This document shows, piece after piece, positions 32,842 to 43,899 of a stretch of 64,000 nt of DNA (position 1 is the first letter of the stretch; each line of letters begins with the position of its first letter). A model generated the notes under the pieces. That model saw only the letters and a list, made by a program, of their open reading frames with translations, did no database searches and was not told where the DNA came from. A program made the position numbers and the translations under genes. This stretch comes from Ascarosepion bandense (taxonomy: Eukaryota; Mollusca; Cephalopoda; Sepiida; Sepiidae): contig JBBBDQ010000347.1 in NCBI GenBank assembly GCA_037127315.1, positions 2,655,001-2,719,000 on the forward strand, written 5' to 3'.

Positions 32842-33554
32842 TCTAAACTTATTTATAAATGGAACTTTGTCTGGGTGTGTGCGTGTATCTGTGTGTGTGT
32901 GTGTCCGTTACCTGAACCGATTTTCTTGAAAATTTACACAGTTGTACTATAAGCGTCTGCGAGTGTTCTTAGCTACGTTTTGTGTCGAGGTACCCCCGAT
33001 AAATATCGAAAATCGATAATCGAAAAAATTGGGTTATAGGAGGAGTGGTCCGATTTTAATCAAATTTGATATACTCAGAGACAAAGACATAAGAAACGAT
33101 AATCAAAGGTTTCAAGGTTGCAGTTCTTACAATAGTGCAAAAAATGGATAATATACATATGTATAAAAGGCAAGATATTTGTGTGTGTGTCTGCTTATCC
33201 GCCTGTATGCCTGTATTTTTTTTTCAGCCTTCTATTATAGTTTTTGCTTCGGGTTTGGCTCTAAGTTGGTATGATTGTAGTTCTTAGTCTCAGCCATGAT
33301 ACCATTTACTCAGAGGACTTATTTAGCCTTGAAAACTCAGTTAACGACGAAAAAACTTATTTGATATTGATACCAGGAAATCAAAATGTGACTTACATCC
33401 ATTCATTTTTCTTTCAGTCTACGGTTTCGCTTTAACTGGAAACAACTATTGTTTTTAGTCTTTCGTGCCAACATCCAAAGAGTCTGAGCTCCAGGACCAT
33501 GGATTAGTTTTAAAGCTTTCATTACACCCGAGCAACGCCGGGCTATACTGCTAG
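32842..33554 (+). mobile_element. Non-autonomous Helitron with intact termini
   Basis: It starts TCTAAACTTATTTATAAATG after A (32841) and ends with the hairpin CCCGAGCAACGCCGGG, then CTATACTGCTAG, before T (33555). All Helitron hallmarks are present: TC start, 3' hairpin, CTAG end and A/T insertion site. It is longer than the copy at 17086 because of about 150 bp of extra interior at about 33215-33395. No protein is encoded; the Lys/Arg-rich minus frame at its 3' end is a shadow. Confidence 0.92.
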
Positions 33555-33555
33555 T

Positions 33556-34085
33556 ATATGAAAATAGAGACAAATGCAGAGATAAAATCAAATTGTTTAT
33601 TGATTTAGCGGTATATAGCCAAAACTATCAAGAAATATTTTTCTATAACAATAATAATTATATATATTGTGTGTTTGCATATGTGTGTGTGCATGTGTGT
33701 CTATGCATGTGTGTGTGCGCGTGCGTGTGTGTGTGTTAGATTTTAATGAGATATATCTGTTCAAATACCATATCCAAAACGTAGATAAAATAAGTTTGTA
33801 AAAAATGAATTAATTTTATTTTTAATCCGATATGTTAATTTCCATGTATTTAAACGTTATTGTTAAAGAATAGCCGTATTTGAGTTAAGGCTTCTTTTTT
33901 TATTAAACAATATTTTTTTATTATACCGGCCTACCAACTCGAGAAAACTTATTAATGGGTGCTGCCTACCTAAAATCTGCAACAGAAATATGAGTGATGA
34001 CATTATAAGCAGTAAAGTTCTGACTAAATACAACCTGACAGGTTTTGAAGCCATCCTAATAAAAATCCAATTTAGGTGGCCAAGA
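33556..34085. other. No recognisable feature except a (TG)n-rich tract
   Basis: A TG/TGTGCG-rich stretch lies at about 33668-33735. The rest is AT-rich and unassigned. Confidence 0.4.
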
Positions 34086-34089
34086 CATC

Positions 34090-34717
34090 TTTCACATTAT
34101 AGAAATAGAAAAATATATTGAACTACCAAACACTCATCAAGATTTCTAGCTACACATTATTCGTAAAGTGAAGCTGGCTTTTAGACTGCATTGTACCAAA
34201 TGATTTTTGAGTAAATTTTTTATTCGATCTCTTCCAAATGTTACCTCATCCGTGAAAAAATGAATCGTCAGTTTGTTTAATAAACTAAAAAATTTTCCCG
34301 GGGTGAGTGATCAAAGGGTGAATGTCCCTGCACATTTTGAAAATTATACGCATACAGGAGCTGCTGCTGAAGTACATTGCATGCGATACTTTGATATGTA
34401 CGACATGTTAGGAGCCTATTGACGTGTGCTGATACCTGGATCATCACCGACAGCCTTTAGAATGTGTTCTTCGTGGTCAGACGTACGAGCAGATCTTGAT
34501 CTTCTTCGACCATTGTTTGTGGTGCCACGGATGAGCCTGTCACAGGAAGACAACAATAAAAAATAGCAAAGGTTCCTTTTCTCGGCTGCCTTCGTTCTGG
34601 AAACTCAATCTGATACAGCCGTGCAGCCTCGCGTCCATCACCATTCGCTCTCGATATGAATATCCTGCTATTGTTAAACGAAACACTTTTAAGGTAACTC
34701 TCTGTTACACTCGTCAA
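34090..34717 (-). pseudogene. Tc1/mariner-superfamily transposase remnant, N-terminal half
   Basis: The frame 34717-34457 contains ANGDGREAARLYQIEFPERR, then QPRKGTFAIFYCCLPVTGS, a DUF4817-type helix-turn-helix found ahead of some mariner-like transposases. Past a frameshift come EEHILKAVGDDPGISTRQ, LSLTPGKFF and FTDEVTFGRDR; the last is the TDE block holding the first catalytic Asp. Several stops are present. The remaining catalytic part is not downstream. A fitting C-terminus lies at 35215-35527 on the other strand. Confidence 0.72.
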
Positions 34718-34784
34718 CGTTGTAGACAGTGTAGCTACAATTGTACACGAATAACAAATGTAACATTGTCTATATAACGATTTT

Positions 34785-34915
34785 CTAAGCGCAGCTTAGA
34801 TGTGGCAGAAGACAAAGTCTATGGGACACTCAGTAAGTATAAAACTCACTAATCTATTGTAATCATACAACGAGACAAGCTTGCTAACCATTAAACCAAG
34901 CTGAGAGTGTAACAT
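34785..34915 (-). mobile_element. tRNA-derived SINE (family C), minus strand
   Basis: The reverse complement has GGTTTAATGGTTAGCAAGCT (A-box region), a degraded B box, and the tail GCCACATCTAAGCTGCGCTT as at 10212-10335. Confidence 0.7.
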
Positions 34916-35214
34916 AGCACATTCTGCTGTAAACTTTCTTTAAATTTAATAACTCAGAAATTATGAATTTTCAGACAAATGTTTAAATGGACTTTGTTCT
35001 TGTTTTTAGGCCAGGAACATGAATGTTTGTGAAAGTATTTTTGATAAACTATATATGTATATATGCAGAGTACAAAGGGTAAGTTCTCGCCATTTGATAT
35101 TTTCAATTTCGTGCATGAAGATGAGGGTCTCAGACTCAACTCGGAATCCTACATAAGTGCTGGCTTTGGTCAAGAGTGTGGCAGCTGGATGACACTATGT
35201 CTGGCAAAAGAAAT

Positions 35215-35527
35215 TATTCCAACAGAGTCATAGCTGTTGTACAATTTCTGCGACCACATCCCCCTTTATATCTGGCTATCTAACTCCCTAGACTCCAAAT
35301 CTCTTGATTATTTTGTGTAGGGTGCTGTTGAGCCAGAGAACAACAAAACTCCTTGTAACACTAGATTGTATTGTACCTTGATGAACTGAAAGCAAGATGA
35401 ACTGAAGGCAAGGAATATGCTAAAATTCACCAGGTTAAACAAGACCGTTCAGAAGGGATGCAGGAGATTTCGAAGCCATCTAAATGACGTGGTTGTGGTT
35501 AAAGCCAATGGCGATTTCATTGAATAA
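35215..35527 (+). pseudogene. Mariner-like transposase C-terminal remnant
   Basis: The reading contains LSNSLDSKSLDYFVWGAVEP, then ENNKTPCNT, then a frame-shifted helical stretch and CRRFRSHLNDVVVVKANGDF, IE and a stop. The S.DLNPLDY..WGA block holds the last catalytic acidic residue region of these transposases, and the GDFIE end is typical. Here the Pro of NPLD is Ser/Lys, so it is decayed. The strand is opposite to 34090-34717. Sequence 34916-35214 shows nothing clear. Confidence 0.75.
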
Positions 35528-35529
35528 AT

Positions 35530-36120
35530 TTTCTTTTTAGTATTTCAATATATTTCCTTGTAAATTTGGTAAATATTCTGTTAAAATGTTTAACTTACTT
35601 TTTTTTATTTTTATGTAATTTAGACCACAATCTATCCGTAGCTCCCTGCATATATAATAGGATATTTGGAAAGTACTTCTGTTTTAATTGGAGATTATAC
35701 AAGCAGAAACGTAAATTAGCGAATATTTTTCCATTTTATTGAAGCAGTTGTTACCGTATAAGAGGTTTATATCTTCCTCTGTTTTCCTTTTCTTTTTCTC
35801 AATGAAATCAAACTGCCTCTTTGATATTTTTCCCTTTTCGTTCGTTTTCCTCACACTTGTAACGAAAGGGTTCATTATTCATCTGAGGTTAAGTTAAGGC
35901 GTAACAGATGTGCTGATTAGTATAATTAGAATTATATTCTTAGAGATATTTGATACGGGTAGTGTAATTAACATCGGCGCAGAAATTGAATTCGCGCTTG
36001 CCTAGTTCAATTTCCAGTTTATTATTTTTCGTTTACATCGCGTTAATGCCAATTGAGAAGGGCATGAACCAATCTTCCTGCAACTATAGATTAAATAGCA
36101 GATAATACTGAACACTTTCG
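35530..36120. other. No recognisable feature
   Basis: AT-rich sequence. A Lys-rich 63-codon minus frame at 35684-35875 has no known motif. Confidence 0.4.
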
Positions 36121-36122
36121 GC

Positions 36123-36414
36123 TTGAGGGGGCAAAAACTTTTTACTGCCACTGTTGTGCAGGGGGGTACATAGGGGGAATGTTATGAGAAAGAGTGACAG
36201 GTTACAGGGCGTGTCAGGAAGAGCATAAGAGAAGGATGAGAATACTGATGAGAGTGGGGTGAACGGAGAAAGGAAGAAGAGAGAGAGGATGCAAGTTAGT
36301 GAGACAATACTTTACATTTGAATTCTTGAAGATTATAGCTGTCGGGAAAGTAAGTAGGCTGAAGGGAATTCCACAGGTGAGCAGTGCGAGAAAAGAAGCT
36401 ATCAAAAGCAGTGT
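36123..36414 (-). mobile_element. CR1/Jockey-type LINE 3' end
   Basis: On the minus strand it has the segment encoding AFLALLTCGIPFSLLTFPTA (a shifted frame of the NSR.WNSL region) followed by the 3' UTR. ACTGCCACTGTTGTGCAGGG near 36145 on the plus strand is the family's 3'-terminal box. Confidence 0.8.
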
Positions 36415-37188
36415 TTCTTAAAATCTAGAATGAATACTTATAAAAAGAATACATTTCAATGTTTTGATATTAAACCATAGATTTTTTAAACCATTTTTAA
36501 ATAAAAAAGACACTTTATTTTAATGTTTCTATTCAATCATTTGTTCAGCTTTTGATTGTGAAACTTGTGTCTTTTTTTCGTGAAAATATTTTACAGCACA
36601 CATAAAAAGGATTGTATGGCACATTAGTATGCCGCGGCATAGTGGTTGAGAATCATTGCACTATATACAAAATTGTTGCTATATCTTCAGTAAATATATT
36701 ACCTCTACAACCCAAATAAGTTAAAGGGCAAACCCATCTCTTGAAATTCTGATTGAAATTTTCTAAATCATCGACAAAATACATATTTCTATTGTCTCAG
36801 TATTTTGATATGCAAGTCCACCTGAAATGCAAAGGTCTTGATTTCTACTGCGAATGTCTTTTTGTCGATTTTTCTGAGAAGATAACAGTTTTGGTGCTAG
36901 CTAAAATAAATTAGGATAGTTTGGTTATCAGATCATAAGACATAATTTGATTTGTCCGAAATTGGAGATATGTTCAATTTGATCGGAATTCAATTAACCA
37001 GATTTTGTCAAAAATCGAAAATTGTTTTCATCAAAAGAAAATCTCAAAAGTAATGAAAAACAGCGAAAAGTAACGAAAGGTTCTCAGGAAATTTAATAGG
37101 CGAAACATTGCGAACATCTCATTTTGTAAGTAAATATTGATAATTTGATACAATCTTCAATAAATAGAAATGTAGCCTCAGTAAAGAA
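36415..37188. other. No recognisable feature
   Basis: AT-rich spacer without a recognised gene or repeat. Confidence 0.4.
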
Positions 37189-37189
37189 A

Positions 37190-37507
37190 TAGATTTCAAG
37201 CAACAGAAACGTGGTTCTACAGATGATTACTGAAAACACCAGAGACCATTAGTAACAACAACGTTATAGAGAAAATGAAAAAAAAATAGATTTTCCTTAA
37301 TACCAGAAAAAGTCAATAGATATGCCCATGCTGAAGAAAGAAGGACTGGAAAATGTGATACTGTTATGGACCAGGTTAAGGTCCGAAAAAAACACGACCA
37401 CAAGGGTAGAAATAACAAGAAATAACAATACAAAATGTGGAAGGTGTTAGTATGACTGTCAGTCTGGTTTGGAGGGAACTACTACCAACTCGACCCACAC
37501 ACACCCA

Positions 37508-37551
<44 letters not shown>

Positions 37552-37790
37552 GTAGTATATATTGTGTTAGGAAGAGTTCATTCGGGAGTTACAGGTAATG
37601 ACCCATGACAGATACACACAGGACTAATGGAATGCAATATGGACGGAGGAAAACAACGCCTAACCGACCTCATAAGCTTGAGTAAATTACAGCACAATAG
37701 AGCTTAGCGGAGATAACAATCTGCCAACATTTATTAGGAGCTAAAAATGACAGGGAAATATGGCGATCCATGAAACAACAGGAAAAATAC
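37190..37790 (+). pseudogene. RTE-type LINE C-terminal fragment split by an LTR
   Basis: The left part (37190-37361) has AGCAACAGAAACGTGGTTCT (..ATETWFYR) through GAAAGAAGGACTGGAAAATG (..KEGLENV). After the LTR (37362-37610) the same order resumes with ACACAGGACTAATGGAATGC and GGAGGAAAACAACG. It ends near 37790 in AAATATGGCGATCCATG. Many stops. Confidence 0.75.
37362..37610. mobile_element. Solo LTR (249 bp) inside an RTE relic, 5-bp target duplication
   Basis: It starts TGTTATGGACCAGG and ends GACCCATGACA, with TGTTATGG/CCATGACA near-inverted termini. GATAC occurs on both sides (37357-37361 and 37611-37615). Removing it restores the RTE order. It contains a (CT)n tract at about 37513-37550. 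The family is unknown. Confidence 0.87.
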
Positions 37791-38014
37791 AAGAAAGAAA
37801 AAGCGTCCTAACCCCAAATGAATCGTTATAAAAAATAACTTAACCTTATTAAAGTGGTTTCAGGTGTTTTTTTTTTTGTTTATTACAAGATTAGCTTATT
37901 TTCATAACAGGCCAAGATTTAGAGATGATATCTGAAACGAATTCAATTTAGAAGTAATATCTGAAATGCATTCATAGAAGTCTGAGAATAGAGAGGATTG
38001 TGGAAAGGATGTGG

Positions 38015-38315
38015 TGCAGTGGATATCAGCTCGGAAAGATAAATCATAGAACCGAGTTCGAATTTCAGTTGAATTCGTTTCATTCGCTTACGAGTAAATA
38101 CTCTTGGGAAAAGTATTATTATTCCGTATCTTCTTACTTCAACCATGGGTTAAATAGCAGGACAGATTTGGTTCTATAGCCTATGTTGGCAACCAGTCTA
38201 CCGCAAAAATTAATTGCAAATTACTGCAGGAAAATCTTCTGCCCAGTCAGCCGTGTCTCTTTTAACACATGATTGCCTAGCAGTGTATAACCAATGAAAC
38301 TTAATTGACTGACTG
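38015..38315 (+). mobile_element. tRNA-derived SINE (family B)
   Basis: The A box TGGTGCAGTGGATATCAGC (about 38022) and B box GAGTTCGAATTTCAG are followed by the family B body (GGTTAAATAGCAGGACAG, GCCCAGTCAGCCGTGTCTC). It ends near 38315 with AACTTAATTGACTGACTG. Confidence 0.85.
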
Positions 38316-38319
38316 AGGA

Positions 38320-39090
38320 AAGGACCGACGATGAACGGGTTTTAAAATGATCAGCCTTATGTCAGATTTTTTACTGTGTGTCCCAGCACAGGGGAAATTT
38401 GAAATTAGTCATTTCGACTATTTTATGAGTAGGGTTGCAAAAAAATATCGAAATCCTGTCGTTGGAAATTTAAAAAAATAAAGTCACTAGCAAGAGAAAA
38501 TAATGATCTCAGTGGAAACGTAACTGCCATGTCGTACTAAATCTTCGGGAAAGAGAAAGAATCAGAAAAATCGATGTTTTTTATAGTCTTCAGCAGCGCC
38601 ACCTAACGGCGTTTTATGAAGCCACGTCAGGTAAACATATTTCTGGGGTTTCGATATTAGCATCATAGGAAAATGTTTTTTTTTTTATTTTATTATTCAT
38701 TATCATTGATTTATGTATCAATTTTTACTAAACTTTTCCAACGATTTGCTTGAAATTTTGATGAACTGTCTGTTTAGTGAGGTGACTTTCATTGTGTGTG
38801 TAGCGAGTTAACACTTCTCATCTGGCTGCTGCATCCTGACCGGGAGTAAGGACCCCGGAAGAGAGGCTGGTCATGTCTACAATCGCATAACATCGAGTTA
38901 TTTGCAGTGTCATGGTTTTCTTGGATGGATCACCCTGTCGACCAGGGCTTTAGAATACGACGACTGCACATCTGAAGATGTATAAACACTTTTCCGATGA
39001 GGCAGCCTGGGTATAACGATAAACTGTATCCGGGTCCTGGGTTTGACGATAAACTGCATCCAGAAGCAAGGCCTATAATTAATAACTTTC
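38320..39090. other. No recognisable feature
   Basis: It includes an internal near-repeat, GGGT.TAACGATAAACTG.ATCC, at about 39008 and 39041. Otherwise unassigned. Confidence 0.4.
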
Positions 39091-39094
39091 GAGG

Positions 39095-39570
39095 AGCAGG
39101 TAACCACTTTTTAATTGCTGTTGTTTCCAGGACCACTTTTACCAGGGATGGTATCAACTGTTAAAGTCCCAGCTATGAGCAAATAGCTAACCTCTAAACT
39201 GGGATCAAAGCTGAAACTATAGAAATACATTTTTATAGTGACAATTCCAGCAATACATTTTTGGACGAAAAAGATATTACCAGCAATATATTTATGAAAA
39301 CATAAATTACCAACAATACATTCATGAAGGAAAAAATATTAACAGCAATATATTTTTGATGACAAAATACACACAACAGTATTACATTTGGCTCTCGATA
39401 AAACCCTATTAACAAAATACGTCACTGAAACATTATCTACAAACTGATTTCTTACAAACAATGCAAATCTTATTCATAAGAATCTATTGTAAAAATTATG
39501 TCGGCAATAAATAACCCACTGATGTTGAGATGCCATAAAACCAAACGAACGGACGAAACACCCTTGCATG
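39095..39570. repeat. Dispersed repeat paired with 43900-44250
   Basis: The order GTAACCACTTTTTAATTGCTG, TACCAGGGATGGTATCAACTG, AGCAAATAGCTAACCT, a run of ~30-bp ACCA(G/A)CAATA.ATTT units, then TTATGTCGGCAATAAATAACC is shared with the second copy. It is noncoding and of unknown family. Confidence 0.75.
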
Positions 39571-39639
39571 AACTTCCGATAGTGAACACCGGGGCCACAT
39601 TATGCTTTAGTTAGAACAAACTTCTCAGAAAGGTAGCGT

Positions 39640-39955
39640 GCTGCATTTTTCCGCCCTTTTTTCATATGTCTTATTAGGGATAAATTCTTCAAACCCTTCT
39701 CCTTTCATGATGTGTCCATGTAAATTCAGTTATCTCTGGTTCTGGAGATAACGATCCTTTTTTATGTTTTTCTTGGGGCTTTTTTATTGCTTACTAGTTT
39801 CGTCTATCTATGAAACCAGGTTTCAGTTGTACTTTTTTCCTACTATAGAATCACATCTTTTGTGCCATTTTTCTCTTTATCTCTCAGGAGAAATGACTAC
39901 ATTCTCTGCCATATAAGAAGATTGTTAGTATATAAAACTTAAGTATACCTTTCAT
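39640..39955 (-). pseudogene. RTE-type LINE C-terminal fragment, very degenerate
   Basis: On the minus strand TGGACACATCATGAAAGGAG and AAGGGTTTGAAGAATTTATC correspond to the GHIMRKEGLENLI block. Upstream traces match the MWFYR..LRI block. Low identity. Confidence 0.6.
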
Positions 39956-39959
39956 TATT

Positions 39960-40825
39960 TTTAAACAGAATATTACTGATATTTTCTTTTGCTTTCTTTT
40001 GGAAAGCATCTTTCTTCTGTTTCAAAGCACATTTGGAAATCGTATTTATCTGAACTGTTTAATCTTCCATACTTGTGTTACATGTTACAAAAAGGACATA
40101 ACACTATCTGTATGGGCTATTACGAAACTCTCATTGTGAATTAACTAAAGAACTAAAATAGCTTCCAGCTCACCAGCTATTGACCTGTGGCCAATAGAGA
40201 GTGGAGACAGAAGTGGATGCATTTCCTTTTTTAACAGAAACATTGTCCGCTTTTATTTAAAAAATAACGCAATTAAATCTACGGAAATTAAAACCCGATT
40301 CTTCGATTCCATCTTCTGCCTTCTCAAAGCTCCCGCACTTTTTTGCAAAGTTCCGCTTGCCGTGAAAACAACATTGCAACATTAACATTAATTGCAATTG
40401 AAAAATTCGTAAATCAAATTCCAATGCAAATTAATTCCTAGTTCTCGTCGGCTTTATCTCCGAGAAAGATTTTTGTCACTGATACACTGTTTGTTACTCT
40501 AGTCAGAAAATCGGTTCGATAAAAATGGTTTAATTAAAATTAAAGATGAGTCCAGAATAATTTCTTTCCCATTGCTGGTTAATTCAGCAGATTATATTGT
40601 ATAGTAGTATTCATCAGGAGACGTGACTTTATTGAGTTTTGGTCATCGAATCAGACGTCGAATTTCGTCTTTATGCAAACATGACTGTTCTTCTCGATAC
40701 ATATCACGATTACGTTAATAATTAAAGCCGCTACTCACTCCTTCTTTTCGGGTATTAGCACAAGGTTACAGACATCGAGCCTGCCTCGGGCCAGTGCAAT
40801 AAGTGATAAACGATTGGACAGGTAT
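39960..40825. other. No recognisable feature
   Basis: AT-rich sequence without a recognisable gene or repeat. Confidence 0.4.
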
Positions 40826-40829
40826 ATCT

Positions 40830-41157
40830 CTTTCGAGACATGATGATTGAGCAGATAATTTTCCCGTGGTAGATTGCCATTACTTTCGACGGCAGACTGG
40901 TTACCAACCAAGACTTTAAAACCTATTATTTCAGAAGATTTTGCTCCAGTAGGTTACCTTTATATTTTACTGTAGGTTGGTTGTCAACCAAGGTTCTAGA
41001 CACAAATCTGTCATATTATTAAACCCATAGCTGGAGGAAAGAGATGGATTAATCCCTTTTTAATGGTACTTGCGCATAAGTAAATGATTAGCATTTAACT
41101 GGAAGTCTAACTCGGCTTTTCAATTTTCTCATTCCGAGCCGATATCCGCTACAACCA
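40830..41157 (-). mobile_element. tRNA-derived SINE (family B), minus strand, with internal duplication
   Basis: The reverse complement carries the A-box region GGATATCGGCTCGGAATGAG and the family B body. The ACTGGTTACCAACCAAGACT-type segment appears twice, at about 40908 and about 40975 on the plus strand, so the body contains an inserted or duplicated ~70-bp piece. Confidence 0.75.
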
Positions 41158-41266
41158 GCATTGAGTGCTTGTCTTATTCGGATAGACAAGCACCTGGTGG
41201 AGGCCAGAATTAACATTCTTGAGGTAACAACACAAATGGGAACATTAGTCAGAATGTAAATCAGGT

Positions 41267-41531
41267 AAAAAAGGCTCCCTAGTAGATTTGGCTTCTGCTC
41301 TTGGAAAGGGTCTCCAATCTGTGATGAGTTATGGTAAGAAATGGCTCGTAAATTTTAATGCTTCCAAAACGAAGCTGCTCTCCTGTAATCAACACAGAGA
41401 ACCTCTCTTACCTTACATTAATATGGATCATACTTGTCTCCCTGAAAGCAATACACTGCGCCTCCTCGGCCTCACTTTTTCAACCGACTTCAAATTCAAT
41501 GAATACATTGAATCAATAGCTACACCCACTA
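41267..41531 (+). pseudogene. CR1/Jockey-type LINE fragment, RT C-terminus
   Basis: The frame reads LGKGLQSVMSYGKKWLVNFN, ASKTKLLSCNQHREPLLPYI, then LPESNTLRLLGLTFSTDFKF and NEYIESIA. It stops being LINE at ACACCCACTA (41522-41531), where a foreign block begins. The same LINE resumes at 42434. Confidence 0.88.
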
Positions 41532-42433
41532 TCACGTTTGCAACATGGACCTTCCGTCATCAGGGACAAATTCATCGGACACAGTTTTTTTGGTTAACGT
41601 TTTACCTCGTCTAGCTGCGACATCTTTTTCTTGTTACTGTTTTTATGTTTTTCTCTTCTCTTTCGTTCGTTGTGTTTTCTAGCATAGACTATGTTTCCTT
41701 TAGCTTTGGTTCTTTTTTTTATCACGCATTGCCTTTATTATCCATTCTTGCAACGCGCTAAAGCTTCGTGAGTCGTGTTTTTCTTTCGACGGAATCTTCA
41801 GAGATTCTTTCTGGTTTGGTCTCTACATACACACCCTTGCTACCGCTCCGCCGTTCCGTATGAATTTGGTATGTTTTATTTAATTCTTCTTAAGCTTTTA
41901 CATCACCATTGTATTGAAATTGTATTGTTGTGGCACGACGAATAGTTTGTGGCCTCTTTATTCCTGTGTTGCTTATACAACCAGCTTGTACTTTCCAGCA
42001 CAGAAATATTGATATTTTAGGAAAGAAATAAGGGACTTTTCTATGCAGAAATTGCTCAGTCGCTTAGTCATGCTCCTTTACCACGTATGCCATTGTGAAT
42101 TGCCTCTTTCTAGTTCTCAACGTTTCTTATGTTTAATTTGAATACAATCGCAGTTCTTAGCACTTTTACCAGGCCAACTTGTGGCTGCTGGTTGTAGTGG
42201 TTGGCTTATTTTTTTCCTTCTTTTTTTGTTTCTAGCCTTCCCTTTTCTCTTTTTTATTTCTGTCTCTTTCGTCACAGTGGAGGCATCTTTGTTTGATCAT
42301 TTTTCTTTAAGATTTTTTACTTGATTCGCAGAATAAAATCTTTGGTTTTTCAATGGAATTTGTCCGTGTGTTCTTGTGAATTCGAGTTTAAACTGGCAGA
42401 TAAGATGTTTTTTAGCATTTTGTCCAAGGCAGC
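41532..42433. mobile_element. Unidentified 902-bp insertion with 10-bp target duplication
   Basis: The LINE sequence is interrupted here, and ACACCCACTA occurs on both sides (41522-41531 and 42434-42443). The block starts TCACGTTTGCAACATGGACC and ends TTTTGTCCAAGGCAGC. No terminal inverted repeats, poly(A) tail or TG...CA ends are visible. It is T-rich with no long frame. A 9-10-bp duplication fits Mutator-like DNA elements or an irregular retroposition event. I do not recognise the family. Confidence 0.7.
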
Positions 42434-43025
42434 ACACCCACTACTAAGAAGGCTGAGTTGTTGTGACGAGCCAGGAAGATTTTCTCGTTAGAAACCCACT
42501 TGCACATTTAGAAATCTACCAGTGTTATCTCGTCGGGTGCTTTTGCTGTTTTTCTCACGGTTCTTGACAAAATTCAGATAACGATCTGCAATGTAATAGG
42601 TCCCAATTTGGTTGCCCGCCTTTCGCCTCTTTATCCCATACGGATTTAGACTTCGCTCTGTCTTTCACGGTTTCTGTTCTGACAAGTTTTATTTCTTGCT
42701 GCCGCGCTCTCAAGAGTTTATCTGTGCAATTATATTTGCAACTACGCCACACAATTTTACTGTCAAAATAGGAAAATGTAACCGCGAACGCTACTCTAAC
42801 AGTTTCTTTCCTCGCACTTCCTACTGGTGGAACTCCCTTCTCAATGCATGTGTCTCTGATATCTACAATCTCCAAAAGTTTAAATGTAACGTCCATTGCC
42901 ATCTATCTCTGTAAATCCCAAAATCACCTGTACTGTTTTCTTTTCTGTTTTCTCTCTCTTCTTCTTGTAACCCCCAGCGCACCAGTGACAGTACCGCCTT
43001 TCTTTGGGTAAAACGATTATAAATA
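42434..43025 (+). pseudogene. CR1/Jockey-type LINE fragment, ORF end and 3' UTR
   Basis: It continues the LINE cut at 41531: AAGGCTGAGTTGTTGTGACG matches the KVGSLCRA segment. The frame 42612-42914 then gives VFHGFCSDKFYFLLPRSQEF, FTVKIGKCNRERYSNSFFPR and TSYWWNSLLNA, with KFKCNVHCHLSL at the stop. The 3' UTR ends about 43025 in a degraded version of the terminal box. Confidence 0.87.
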
Positions 43026-43294
43026 ATTTTGACAAGCACCTGGTGGAGGTGGAAAAGAAAGTAATCAAAAACATTGAGATAAAAACAAAGTTGAGAACAT
43101 TAGTCAAAATAGGAATATTTTCAAAAAGGCTACCTGGATCGATGAAACCTAGAAGAGACTGGATATCAAAGCCTATCAGTTATTTTAAACTGGTATTTAC
43201 TTATGGTGTGATTTATGGACATATCACGTTGAACATCAGTACTCCACTATCAATGGGGTTAAGCAACGTCATGACTGCCGTAGAACAGATTGGA

Positions 43295-43640
43295 GTAGAT
43301 AGACTAAATTATCGCCCGGTTCACACTCCACCCACGTCTATTGAAGAGGTGAAGAAGCTCACCCCTTGTTCCCTGATTAGGATGTGGTTTCCGGTTTTCT
43401 CTTTTTCAATCTTTTCACTTCTTTTCTTTTTTTTTTCTCAATTGTAGTAGATAGACTAAACTATCGCCCGGTTCACACTCCACCCACGTCTATTGAACAG
43501 GTGAAGAGGCTCACCCCTTGTTCCCTGATTAGGATGTTGTTTCCGGTTTTCTCTTTTCCAATCTTTTCACTCTTACGTAGCCCCCTGCACATCAGTGATG
43601 TTACCGCCTTGCTCGGGGTGATATGATAAAAAAAAAACTG
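43295..43640 (+). mobile_element. Internally deleted CR1-like LINE: two 5' UTR copies joined to the 3' tail
   Basis: GTAGATAGACTAAA.TATCGC begins two tandem copies (43295-43446 and 43447-43575) containing CGGTTCACACTCCACCCACG, then CTCACCCCTTGTTCCCTGAT. The reverse complement of 60560-60686, the 5' end of the LINE at 58438-60686, has the same sequence. Directly after the second copy comes the family's 3' terminus (GTAGCCCCCTGCACATCAG, then GCTCGGGGTGATATGAT, to about 43640). The frames spanning it are not LINE proteins. Confidence 0.82.
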
Positions 43641-43899
43641 GCTATGAAATAAAATTATGTCTTTGAAAAATTCTTTCGAAAGTTCTTCATATTTCTCGCG
43701 GAAACTACAGAATTTTCTCTTCTCGTCTTTTGAAACATTATATACTTTTATTCTGCAGTTTTGTGCGTATATGACCTGCTCAGTCGGATATACTGGCTGT
43801 TTATTCTCACTCAAACATCGATCAATTCGGAGGCCCGATTATGCATTTAGTGGTTATGTGTATATCTGAAAGATAAATTACATTTGGCAGAAAGGTCTC

